Shown one piece after another: positions 37,601 to 48,800 of a stretch of DNA of 64,000 bases. The DNA comes from Planococcus citri (lineage: Eukaryota > Arthropoda > Insecta > Hemiptera > Pseudococcidae), in the NCBI RefSeq assembly GCF_950023065.1, contig NC_088678.1:12018580-12082579 (forward strand), given 5' to 3'. The first letter of the stretch is position 1; every line of letters begins with the position of its first letter. Position numbers and translations under genes: made by a program. Below the pieces are notes generated by a model. That model ran no database searches, was not told the DNA's origin, and saw nothing but the letters and a program-made list of their open reading frames with translations.

Positions 37601-40600
37601 ATATTTGAGCACAAATTTTTTCAATTTTTCATTTTTACCATTTACGAGTTGATTTTTGATTTTGACAGAAAATTGATTTTATTTCAATCAATTTTTTTGA
37701 TTTTTATTTTTTTTATAGAATAATGAATTTTTTGGACAATATTGTATGTTGAGCAGTAGAAACTAGAAAGCAGCATGGTCCTATTTGACATGATTTTGTA
37801 ATTATTAAAGAGAGGTTAGGTTAAGGTTAGGTTAAATGCCGATATGATAATATTGAGGGAGGGCGCGAAGCGCCCGACCGAATAAGTGCAGAGTGAGCGA
37901 AGCGAGCTCTTGCTCCGAGTGCGGCCCTTGAGGGGCCGCGAGGGCGCGAAGCGCCCGATTCACGAGGAGTACTCGCGTAGCAAAAGTAGGAGATACGGAC
38001 ACGCGCGAGGCGAAGCCGAGCGCGCCCCCCAACACTGAAAACAAAATCTTATCTTACCAAATGCATGATAAAATTATAAATTTTGTCTGGGTTTACTCTT
38101 GAGTAAACATACATGGTAACATTCCTTGAAATTTTCGTCGGGGTTTACCTCTAGGTAAACCTGATCGTAACATTCCCTAAGGTACACGTTATTCTTGCCT
38201 GTGGGTGGTTTACCCGGAGGTAAACCAGAACATTCTCTCTAAATTGACGCGTGTTCGTTCCGACTTTCATAAATTCTGAAAAAAATATATTATGGAGAAT
38301 TTTTCATGCTGAACAACATATTAAGGCAGCTATAACCGTTATTACATCTAGGTAGTGCATAAGTGAATCAACCATGTCACAGTGATGAGAATTTTTCAAA
38401 CTCTCACTGCTTCAAAATAATAATTGTTTTTCAGTGTTTTCATATTTTCCAAATTACAATAGGTATTTCAGAATAATTTATAAATTGCTTCTAAATTAAG
38501 AAATTTCTAGTTGTTTTTCATAGATTGCATTGTTTTAAAATTTACAAAATTTCAAATCGATTTCCCGAATTCCCCATCGCTACAATTTCATAAAGTTTTC
38601 AATAAATTTTCAGAATTTTGCATTGCTGCTGAGTTAGGAAATTTGCAATCAATTTTTAGAATTCACATTGCCTCTAAATAGTCAAATTTTGAATAATTTT
38701 TCAGAATTCTTATTGTCTTTAAATTAAAAAATTTCAAATTCAATTTTCAAGTTCATATTGTCCACAAATTGTAAAACGTTTACTCAATTTTTGGAATTCA
38801 CATTGCCTCCAATTTTTCAAAATTCTCATCTTCTTCATAAATATTACAATACTTATTTCATATAATTTTCAAGTTCACATTATCTGCAACTTACAGAACT
38901 TTTAATCAATTTTTGGAATTCTCAGCTTCTCCAAATACAAATTTTCATATTATTTTTTTTAGAATTTCCATTGTCTTCAAATTTATAAATTTTCAAACCA
39001 ATTTTCAGAACTTGCTTTTTATTCTAAATCTTATAAAATACCTATGTTAAGAATTTGCATTGTCTATTACACGAAAAAAATATGGGTAATTTTTACAAAA
39101 AAATTTAACTAAATACTCACAATTAAGTATCATGATAATAAAAATTACATGTTTCAATTGTACAAAAATTAGTTTAATTTCTCATTTTGAAGTAATTTTT
39201 AAATTATAAGTAAAAAGTTGAAAAAATTATTCATGTCAAGTAATTCTTACTTTATACTTATGGTTATAGGTAGACAAAAAATTGATGAAATGAATTTTTA
39301 GTTAGCAAATGATATCATAATTCATAACTCAGTTTCAGCATTATTTTTGCCCCATTACCATGTACTACATAGTAACTCCAAAGCATTTACCTATCCAATT
39401 TTCCTACGAAAAATCCGTCACCTACCTACTTACCTCACGGGGATTCGAACCTGGGTCCCTAAATTTCCTATTCCTACCTACATGCCCTAACCACTCAGCC
39501 ACAACTTTGCTACGAGGGTAAGGGCATTAAAATAATATATTTGTTTGGTAAACGCCCCACCAAACCACGCCCACTTGGAATTTACAGCTAACAGACTGGG
39601 GGTGTAACAGGGTACAATGAAACACAGCTGGTGATGGAATAGACTGGGGGTATAGCAGGGTACAATGAGCGGCAGGTGTTCTACAAGTCCCCTTTTCCCT
39701 TTTTTAGGATTTAATGCATTAAAATAATGAACTAAAATTGCAATTACTCAGCAATTACCCATCCGAATTGAATGAAAATTAATCTATTCCCTCCGCCTTA
39801 ATGATTCTCAAATGGTGTCCAATAGGTACAAAAAACGGTTGGATAGCTTAAGAGAACATTCAGTTCCAATAAAATTTCATTTCTCAAAGCAAAACCAATA
39901 GTGTGCTATGCACACTAAAAATTGGCATGGTACCATGTTGCAAAGTCGATTTTAAAAAATTTAAAGTTTGCGATAAAATGCGAATTTTTGATTTAAAACA
40001 TGAAAAAAAGTTTTGATAGGTGAAGTTGGCCCATTTGACCCCTATTTTTACGTATCCGTTGAAAAAGTTGAAATAACCCTTTCACTCTATGAAATGAACT
40101 CATCATAAAAAATCAAAACTCGAAAAAAATCAATTTTCAATTCCAAACATTGAAAAATTATTTAATTTATTCAGTTATCTCATTTTGGGGTATTTCTGAC
40201 GTATTTCATGAAAAAGTCGATGAAAATTACACTCAAAGCAAAAAAAAAATAAAATTCGTTTATTTTTTGAATTTTTTCGAATTTTGATTTTTTTTTTGAT
40301 GAATTTATTTTATTTAGTCAAGGGGTTTTTTCAGCTACTTGAATTGATTTTTCAATTTTTGACGAATTTCTGAACATTTAAAATTAACAAAATTATTAAT
40401 TTATGAAAAAAATAACTCTTGGTTATTTTTTTCCTAATTTAACAACTTCTCACTAGAAGGTTCCTTTTCACCTTTATTGATTTATGTTTTAAAAAAATGC
40501 TGATACCTTAACTCTGAAACCTCCAGCTCAATTTTCTTTTTCTCAAAAATTTTAAAATTTCTTCAAAAAGCATGGGAATTAATTTTGGCAGCAAAATCTG

Positions 40601-43600
40601 GACCTTTTTAACGAGTCTGTTGACATTTTAGCTGATTTAAAAGCGGACTCAACAAGTGTGTTTTTTTGGCCAGAAAAAAAATGCGATTTTTTAATTTAAA
40701 ACATATAAAAAAGTTTTGACTGGTGAAGTTGACCCATTTTGTGGAGGGAGAAATATTCGGAAAAACCCAAAAACTACCATAAAACAAAAAATTGAATTTT
40801 TCGTTTTGAAGTTTTTGATTTTTCACCAAGAGTTCAAAAATGAAGATTTTTGAATCTTGATTTCTTGAAGATAAGAAAATATAGACTAATTCATATCCTC
40901 TTTGGCCATCTGGATATCGGATTCATGCACTCTCGTTCTGGTGGAATAATTGGTGATGGAAATATAAGATATCTCTCGCGATTCTATGCTAACTCATTGA
41001 GATCTCAGGATCGTACGAATCGCGGATGTAAAATGGGTTCCCTCCCCAATGTTTACATATTTATAATACGTGGGGTTAAAGTTGGATTAATTGAAGCTTG
41101 AGCTAAGTTATGATGGAACTTACGACGGAATGATATGTTTGAGGTAAAGTTGGAAATATTCATTGAATTCTCAAAGTCACGAAAGTTGAATAAAAGTCCA
41201 AGACAAATTCACATTTAGGACATTTATTCTTATACTTAAGGGATAAAACAAAGACAAATAAAAAAGATCGCAACCCTGGGGAATTCTGGGAATACTTAAA
41301 CTAGGAGCAACAAAAAGGAAAATGAATATTAAAAAAAGAAAAAAGAAAGGAAGACACCCTGAGCGATGCGTATGAACTTAAAACTAAAATGCACGTCCTG
41401 AGCGATACGTCATTTTCAAACAAAAAAGAAAATAAAGAAAGACAATGTGAGCCAAGGTCTTGAAACTTAAAGCTAAAGTTGGAATGTGAACCAAGGCAAC
41501 TTGTTATTAAAACCTATCTCTGTGCTTTTCAAAGAGTGATCCGAGACAGCTGAAGATTCACTAATTGACCCAAAGGGACTTAACTTGAGAAACAAAATCA
41601 TCGCAGATGATGACCAAGTCCGAGGCTGCAGACGCCAAAATTCATCAAAGTCCAATAAATCACGAACTGAAGGAAGCTAAAGCTGGAAACAGTAGGAACT
41701 ACAGTTGGAAATATTGAGCTAAAGATGGATTTATTGGTCTCTTCTGGCTAATGGGCTCCAGCCCATTAGCGGAGATGGAAGTAAAGTTGGAACTATACTT
41801 GGCGGTGTCGATGTCTGCAGTCCTACCAGAATTGTCTCGGATCAGCTCTTTTATAACTGCGCTTTTACGAGAAATTGGGCGGGGAAAGGTACATAGTCAG
41901 TGGTGCACACGCTCAACGCATCTAGCGGCGCTATCATTCGCGGATGGCGCTAGATTACGTCATATTCGATTATACTCGGCGATATTCGTGTTGAACTGGT
42001 TTTCTATTGGTTATTATCGCGAGAGTGGTGGACATCTTGGCGCCACCACCTAAAAAACGATGATGTAATCGAGTTTAATCGGCTGTATTCGATAAATGCT
42101 TGATTATAATTGGACTTACATAAGCGCCACCACCACTGAATAGGAAGTTCAAATTGTCGCGTCTTGGTCACTGACGTCATAATTGGTCACTAAAATGATC
42201 GAAAATCTGTCGCTTAGGGGGTAGAAAAATATACTGCTGCTATAGCGAATGAGAATTTTCCTCCCAATTAAGAGATAGGAAAATTTTCTCCCATTAAGGT
42301 GACTGAACTTTTCGTGTATAAATTTCTCCCAGTGTAGGTGACAGATAAAAATATTGTTCTCCCACATAAGTGGGAGAACTGCGTGTATTTTTCTCCCACT
42401 ACAATTTGACTCCTCTTTTTAAGTATCCGGTGAAAAAGTTGAAGAGAACCCTTTCACTCGATAAAATGAACTCATCACAAAAAAAAATCAAAAAACGAAC
42501 GAATTTTAATTTTTTTGCTCTGATAGTAAGTGCAGTGATTTTTATCAACTTTTTCATGAAATACGTCAGAAAGAAGTCAAAATAAGACAACTTAGACAAC
42601 TGAATAAATTCAAACTTTTTTTGATGTCAGAAATTGAAAATTGAATTTTTTTGAATTTTGATTTTTTTGTGATGAGTTTATTTCATCGAGTGAAAGGGTT
42701 TTTTTAAACTTTTTCACCGGATACTCAAAAAGAGGAGTCAAATGAGTCAACTTCACAAGTCAAAACTTTTTTTCGTGTTTTAAATTTAAAAATCGCATTT
42801 TTTTCGCTAGCTTTCAATTTTTTTAAAATCAACTTTACGAAATAATGCCATTCCAATTTTTTAATATGTTGTTCAGCATGAACAGTTGTCCATAATATAT
42901 TTTTTTCAGAATTTTTGGGAGTCGGAACGATATGAGAACTACGTTTTGAAACTTTTCGAGCTAATTTTTCGTACGAAAAAAAGTGGCAACACTGATTTTT
43001 ATGATATCACAAAAAAGCAGGGTTGTTAAATTACCGTAATTTATTCGCTGGTAAAATACGGCGGTAAAATACGGAAAAATACGGTATTTTACCGTATTTT
43101 ACCAACTTGAATATAATGAACTTAGTGTTCAAACTTCAAACCTTCAAAAGTTCAAACATATAAAATTATTGTATATTATGTAATGGGTGGAAATTTCAAT
43201 AATTTTCTGCTTGAAATTTGAAAATAATATGAAACTATAAAAGGGTTAAAATTAAAAATTACATTAACAATTAACAACACTTGAAATTGAAAAACATTGA
43301 AGTTACTGAAAATTACTAAAAAGTAAAAACCTAAAAACTAAAAAGTGATGAAAGATGGCCAATGCCAATGGGGAAAAATTAATTGTATAACCAATAACCA
43401 TGCATAGATTAAAATTAAAATTTAAAATCATTCAACATTGTCAAAAAATAAAAAATTGACCAATTTGGTTATTTTAAATAAAATGATTGAAATAACCAAA
43501 ATTTAATGATTTTGAAGTACATTTTAATGACATTTCAACATGTTTTCACGATTTGATGCAATTTTTTCTGATTTTTGACCAATTGTGAATAATTTTCTGG

Positions 43601-44798
43601 CAATTGTTTGGTAATTTTCAGGATATTTTCCTGTTTATATGTAGGATGTATCAATTATCATTAGCATTGATGCAAATTAATTGTGAATTTTGATGCCAAT
43701 CATCTTCAGCTGTTGATTCATCCTTTCAACTTTCAAGTAATGTGGCAAAAAAATGCTTTTTGGTAATTTACGGTAAAATACGGTAATAAACTTTTGGTAA
43801 AATACCGTAAAATACGGTAAAATACCGCCGTAATTTACCGACATAAATTACCTTACAACCCTGCAAAAAAGCCTTACAAAACCCCTAACTATTGGAAAAA
43901 GTTCAATTTTGGTAGGTATCGCGGTGAAATGAATGATATTTCAAGTTCACTGAAAACTTCGACACCCCCTGGCAGTCTTTAAAAAAGAGCTAAAGGGCTG
44001 CGATTTGCGCCATTTGCCATCCCTTCAAAAAGTTTTTCAGCAGGAAAAATTTCAATAAAAATCGCAGACCCCCCCTCCTCATCTACCACTTTTTGGTTAG
44101 ATTGACGTGGAATGACCCTTTTGTAAAAAAAAAAAAAACAACAACACTTACATTGTGAATAATTTTTTATATCCAAACCTTTCGCAGGATTTTCCAACAC
44201 AAGTGGAAAAACTTGGTTACCAGTGAATCCAGATTACTACAGAATTAATGTCGAAATACAAAAAAAAGATCCCAAAAGTCATTTGAACATTTATAAAAAT
44301 TTAATTAAATTACGATCGAATGACGTTTTTCGTCTAGGTGATTTCAAATTGTACAACGTTTCAGAAAAAATTCTCGCATTCAAAAGGTAAAATACAGAAT
44401 TTTTCATACACTTTTCCAATCTATACCTTTTCCCTTTTACAATGAAAATTCATCAAATCGAGTGTTATTTTTATTTGTGCAGAAGTCTACAGAATGAAAT
44501 ATTCATAATAATGATAAATCTCAGTAATGAAGAAGAGGTCATTGATTTCAAAAATACCATAAAAGACGTCCCCAATACTAATTTCAAATTTGCCTTAGTT
44601 AGTCAAAATTCCGAATACGAAGTTGGGTAAGTTTCATTTTTCGCTATATTGGATAATTTTTGATATTATAATTAATATTCGTTTAGTAGTTAATAATATG
44701 AACCCACCTGCTGTTGCAGCAATGAACTAAATACAAGAAATACATTCAGGATTAGACCAAAATCGTGTATCGTTCTTGAAGCAATTAAGAGTACTTAA
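34635..44798 (+). CDS. Maltase/alpha-glucosidase (GH13), tandem copy 1, 584 aa
   Basis: Ten exons: 34635-34797, 34895-35074, 35485-35645, 35758-35883, 35989-36230, 36307-36511, 36593-36848, 44188-44386, 44483-44626, 44720-44798. They total 1755 nt with phases closing exactly. The start has a hydrophobic signal peptide (about residues 4-17), then DWWQTSVIYQIWPRSF. GH13 motifs are DFVPNHSS, GLRMDAV (nucleophile Asp227), MLEIGT (acid/base Glu296), LGNHD (Asp364) and TPVVYNGEELGM, then RDPERTPFQWD. Length and order fit secreted insect maltases that split alpha-1,4 or sucrose bonds in the gut. It is probably functional. Intron 7 is 7.3 kb because of a 7.2-kb insertion; the same intron in copy 2 is 98 bp. 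Exon 4 needs the AG at 35756-35757, not the later CAG, to stay in frame. Confidence 0.93.
37255..38265. mobile_element. Nested 989-bp element with GTTTAC..GTAAAC palindromes
   Basis: It is inserted in the left arm of the 7.2-kb element. An 11-bp word TCGTTCCGACT flanks it (37255-37265, 38255-38265), while the right arm of the host element has one uninterrupted copy of the site (CGTTCCGACT on the minus strand near 42920). Imperfect terminal inverted repeats share GTC(A/G)A and AGAGAAT. Palindromes of form GTTTAC-N6-GTAAAC lie at 37411, 37463, 38091, 38143 and 38208, each followed by (T)AACATTCC in most copies. No ORF suggests a transposase. Confidence 0.8.
37852..38032. repeat. GC-rich multi-hairpin island with GCGAAGC mini-hairpins
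   Basis: A sharply bounded GC-rich block in very AT-rich DNA. It contains GGGCGCGAAGCGCCC twice (37861-37875 and 37942-37956), GCGGCCCTTGAGGGGCCGC (37921-37939), a GAGCGAAGCGAGCTC segment and GGCGAAGCC (38009-38017). Four GCGAAGC heptamers are present (37865, 37897, 37946, 38010). The block lies in the centre of the 989-bp element. Function unknown. Confidence 0.88.
38400..39070 (+). repeat. Degenerate tandem repeat of about 60 bp
   Basis: About ten imperfect units with a core like TTTTCAGAATTCACATTG, then CC or CT, TCCAAATT and an A-rich run, ATTTCAAATCAA. Divergence is high, so the array is old. Confidence 0.65.
39436..39512 (-). repeat. tRNA-derived SINE head (A and B boxes)
   Basis: On the minus strand a polymerase III A box (GTGGCTGAGTGGTTAGGGC, about 39485-39503) is followed by a B box (GGTTCGAATCC, about 39441-39452). 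Spacing and words resemble a Ser/Leu-type tRNA, but the 5' and 3' ends do not pair into an acceptor stem, so this is a SINE promoter and not a working tRNA. The tail would run toward lower coordinates. Confidence 0.75.
39590..39680 (+). repeat. Short direct repeat, AGACTGGGGGT type
   Basis: Two units about 50 bp apart, each AGACTGGGGGT(G/A)TA(A/G)CAGGGTACAATGA split by small changes, begin near 39593 and 39643. Confidence 0.8.
41747..41770. repeat. Perfect 11-bp-arm palindrome
   Basis: GCTAATGGGCT, a CC loop, then AGCCCATTAGC. Intergenic within the composite insertion; no run of T follows it, so a terminator role is unsupported. Confidence 0.9.
42356..42379. repeat. Perfect 10-bp-arm palindrome in a CTCCCA cluster
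   Basis: GTTCTCCCAC, a four-base loop, GTGGGAGAAC. Four more TTCTCCCA or TCCTCCCA words occur within 150 bp (42250-42410). Confidence 0.88.
42407..42740. repeat. 334-bp foldback repeat
   Basis: Arms of about 70 bp (42407-42478 and 42671-42740) are inverted copies sharing TGACTCCTCTTTTT, GTATCCGGTGAAAAAGTT, CCCTTTCACTCGAT and GAACTCATCAC. A third partial copy lies near 40040-40115. Confidence 0.85.
43010..43871. mobile_element. hAT-type MITE, 846 bp, with perfect 8-bp duplication
   Basis: The element runs 43018-43863 and starts CAGGGTTGTTAAATTACCG, ending in the inverse form TTACCTTACAACCCTG. The perfect duplication CAAAAAAG flanks it (43010-43017, 43864-43871). The left arm of the host element near 37180 holds the empty site (ATATCACCAAAAAGCC). 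Subterminal regions repeat TACGGTAAAATACCG-like words in both orientations, as expected for transposase-binding sites. No ORF of length. 8-bp duplications and CAGGG ends are hAT features. Confidence 0.92.
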
Positions 44799-45720
44799 AT
44801 TCTATTCCTCCATATGCAATCATTTCAGTTTTCTAAAGTATAAGTTTACGTTCCTATGATATTTAAGAGTTGATCATTTTGAAATGTCACGTGCTGCAAT
44901 ATACTCGTCATCTCGGAAAACTCATTTGTGACCTACTGCTGATTGTGAAGATGAATTAAAATACTTATGTCAGGAAAAATTGCTTATGTCAAAGTTGATC
45001 TTACCAAATTTAATTCTTTTCAATTTTTTTGAATTTATTTCTGGGAAAATCAATTCTCAAAAATACGTACTAATCCATCTGAAAGCACGTTGCATAAATC
45101 GGCGATGACTGATTTCCATTAAGCAAAATACCTAGGGGCTCTTTGTGGGCTGAAAAATTCGGATTAAACGAAAGATGTTAACGATTTTTTTCATTCCATG
45201 AAAAAGAAAAATTTAGGTAGGTAAGTACTTGCGATGAGTTTGGAATTTTGAAAACACTGAAAGGAAATAAAGTTAATACTTGATGAGGTAAATCAAACGT
45301 AGTTTCGTTTAGGTAGGTAGGAAGGTATGAGTAAGTAATTAATTCTAGAGAATCTAATTATATATAGGTACATAATACGCGAATTATATACCAGTTTGGA
45401 TCACGTTAATTATTCGCACATGTTTAATCCATCAAATATGAACATTTATTAGGTACCTACTACTAGTCTTTTTATGCTTAAGACTTCATTTACTTAGGTA
45501 CCTACACTACCTACTACCTACCTTATATCTACTATCAAATTACACTGATTTTTAGAAAAAATATTTTTAGGCACAATATCAAATTTTTCTTCGAATAATA
45601 CTCCAACGCCATTAATAAAATAGGTAAGTACCTACTTACATTTGAATAAATCTATCGGTGACTCATATAAACGCACAGGATTAAGTAGATATGACGTCCA
45701 ATATAACCCAACCAGTTAAT
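44799..45720. other. Intergenic spacer between maltase copies
   Basis: About 0.9 kb. No gene. Rich in TAGGTA/TACCTA words, including GGTACCTACACTACCTAC near 45500. The 3' end of copy 1 is not clearly marked; AATAAA at 45266 is distant. Confidence 0.6.
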
Positions 45721-45873
45721 TTATTTTTAAAGCTATTTCACGTGAGCGATCGATAATTCCTAATTTTTGAAAAAGACCAGGAACTTGAAAAAAAATATGG
45801 ATATGTACCTATTTAATCTCATATCAGCAAGTTGTACTTAGTTCGCGAACCAAGTTCATCATTTTTCGGTAAA
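45720..45873 (+). promoter_or_regulatory. Maltase 2 promoter and leader, conserved with copy 1
   Basis: Collinear with 34480-34634. Conserved blocks are GAGCGATCG, ATATCAG and a leader of about 35 bp directly before the ATG (TTCGCGAACCAAGTTCATC then ATTTTTCGGTAAA). An in-frame ATG 14 codons upstream (45832) exists, but the conserved start is 45874. Confidence 0.6.
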
Positions 45874-48800
45874 ATGCGATTGTTAAAATACATCGTTTTG
45901 TCAATATTTTCGGTGTGTTTGAAAGCTGATTTCGTAATATCTACGGATACGTTAGATTGGTGGCAGACGTCGGTAATTTATCAGATTTGTCCACGATCAT
46001 TCAAGGATAGCAATTCTGATGGTATTGGAGATCTGAAAGGTAGCTATCGAGGAAGTTCAAAAAAATCGACGAAGTTCAAGTACCCATTTATAGATAAGTA
46101 TCTGTATCTATTTATAATTCTACAGGGATCGAGGAAAAGGCAGATTATCTCAAAGATTTAGGTATTGGTACAGTATGGTTAACTCCGATATATAAATCAC
46201 CAATGGCGGATATGGGATACGACATTTCGGATTTCAAATCGATAGATCCCATTTTTGGAACAATGGCTGATTTTGAATCATTACGAGATAAATTACATTC
46301 TCTTGGTGAGTGATAATGAGTACCTAAAGTGCTTACCTATTCTAATCTATAGATGCCCGTGGCCATCCCCGTCCCCGATTTTTATAAGGATGCGTCCGAT
46401 TTTTGAAAAAAAAATGCAGCCTGAAACTACCATTAACAAAATTTCTGCAGCCTAAAATAATTTTTTGATTTTGGGCGAATTTTTGAAAACCCAAAAAATG
46501 ACGATTTTTTGAAAGAGCATCACCAGATTTTAAGAATGAATCATTCTCCCCCCCCCCGGTTGGATTTAAAAAACTACCCATAGTTAGGTAGTGCAAGTTG
46601 GTCCTTATGCCCTGGTAAAATTTTTGGCGCTTCAAATAATCTCAACCCCCTCCAGTGGCTCAAAAACTGATTTTTGTAGAAAATTTTCATTTTTTTGGTG
46701 TGTAATTTTCGAGCAAATTTTTTTAAATTTGAAGGAATATTATGCAACACTTTCATAAAGGCCAAAAATTAATTATTCGTGTATCTAGTTTTAGACTTTA
46801 GACCCCAAGAGAACGTCGTATTTGACTGAAAATTTACCTTTCCCTTTAAAAAAATCCTTCCTGAGTCATTTCAAAATTGTTGCCCTGATTTTTTCTGGAA
46901 ATTGTTCGTTTTATTCATTTTTGTGGTAATAAGTAGGTATAATCAAGATTTCTCATAAATCGAATTTTCGAAAAAAATCGCCATAAAACAAACAATTTTT
47001 GATGAAATTAAAGCAAAAGAATGGATCGCTTTTCACACTCATGACCATGGCCGACTCTTGAGAAATCTGCATAGACCATAAAAATGGGTAAAATGGACGA
47101 ATTTACGCAAGACTTGGACAACGATTGAGAAATAATTCCAGTCAAAATTTTTAATCTTTTGAAGGTTCTCTATGGTTTCCATGTTTAAAAAAATTCGTGC
47201 TTTTCCCCAAAAATAGTCAGTTTTGCTTTTTGCTTAAAATTGCCAAGATTCTCAGTTTTTTGTAAAAAATTCTACAAAGTTACATTTTTTTCCAAATAGT
47301 TATTTTCCAAAAGTCTTCCCTATTGCTGAAAATTATAGATTTTTCGCAGTTAAAAAGTTACGATTTTTTACGTAAAATTACCAAAAGTTGCAAAGTAAAA
47401 AATCTTTTTTTTTTCGAAAACAAAAAAATGTGAAAAGAAAATTGCAGATTTTTACTAAAATCATCAAATTTTTGCTTCAAGATTATTTTTCCTGAAAATT
47501 ATGTAAAAGCCCGGTTTAGGTATTTGCCTAAAATTGCCAAACTAGGTAGGTATCTCTTTTTGCCAATTCTCTCGAAGTTCTTGTTTTTGCTAAAATTGTC
47601 AAAATCCCGCTGTTTGCCAAAACTTGTAAAAAAAATATCTTCGCTTTTTAAAAAAATTTCTAAAAGTACTTAATCGCTTTTTCAGAAAATTTCAAATTTT
47701 TTCTTTTTTAAAAAAAATGTTATTGAGATGTCTCGCTTTTTTGTCAGAAATTGTCAGAAAACCAGTCTTTTGTTAAGATTATATCAGTCTCGTTTTATTT
47801 TGCCAAGAATTTCATTTTTCGTCAGAAATTGCCCAAATCCTTACTAAAAATGATCAAAGTCTCGATTTTTCATCTTGCTCGATTTTGTCACTTTTTTGGG
47901 TACTTTTCAGTTACATTTCTAGCCTAATTTTTCGAGCTTTCTCTGTCACAAAATTACTTTTTTGGGAGAAAAATTGAGTATGAGCTCGGCATTCACTTCA
48001 CTCGAGTCTGTCTACTTTTCATTTTAAAAAATTACCATTTTTGAAAACTCATTATTCAAATTCTAAAATTTGGAATCAAAAGAAATAAACAAATTTTTTC
48101 AAACATTGTTTTTTCCTCTCGAAAATTGAATTTTTGAACGCTTTTGCCCTTGCTTCTCTGGAGCCAGTGGAGCCAAAAATCCCAGTTTGAAACTTCCATA
48201 ATTTCAAAAACGAAAATAACAATTTTTTAATGAACCTAACTTAATGAGATGGAAGTATCATAGGAACCTCTATATTAATTGTCATAAATTGTCATTTCAT
48301 CTTGAAAAGTCGTAATTTTATTCGACGAAATTGGTATTTTTTTTCTCATACCAGTCGGCAAATTTTCAGTCAACCCCCCCCCCAACCCATCGCCATTCCA
48401 AATTTTTTCTTGTCAGGTCGGCTTATTTTTTCAAAAAAGAATTAAAAATTAGAAAAAAAAAACAATTGTGCAACTTATGTTCAAGTATCATCTGAACCTG
48501 AGGAAAAAAATTTAAGGGCCTCTAAACGACCCAGTCCACGCTTGATTTCTTTCATTTATATTTGTCAGGCATGTCGTTTGAACCAAATTTTCTGTCGTGA
48601 GAAAAGTAAGTAGTAGCTTAAATGATCTACTAGAGAAAGTGAGAGTAATTTAGAGGCCTCAAAAAATGCTCAACTTTGGAACCCATAACTACTATTGAGT
48701 TACAGCTAGGCAGGGATCTAGATATGTTTATGGGACGTTTTTGACCTGGAGTAAACTATTTCTATGAATTTAATCAAATGTACCCATGTTAAGGTATGAA

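Larger units (their letters stand above)
36898..44122. mobile_element. 7.2-kb composite insertion with long inverted repeats in maltase 1 intron 7
   Basis: The element runs 36902-44118 and is flanked by TTTT (36898-36901 and 44119-44122). Copy 2 of the gene has the uninterrupted CAAATTTTGTAAAA at the site. The ends are inverted: GGGTCATTCCACATCAATTC at the left and GGAATGACCC at the right, continuing for about 420 bp once nested inserts are removed (left 36902-37265 plus 38266-38323; right 42861-44118). A 4-bp duplication with long inverted repeats would fit Ginger- or Sola-like DNA transposons, but no transposase ORF is present, so family is undecided. Confidence 0.8.

Noticed and set aside
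39436..39512. A functional tRNA gene
   Set aside because: A and B boxes are present, but the ends do not form an acceptor stem and the anticodon arm region is unpaired.
36902..44118. A Polinton/Maverick because of long inverted repeats
   Set aside because: Too short, no polymerase, integrase or capsid genes, and the duplication is 4 bp instead of 6.
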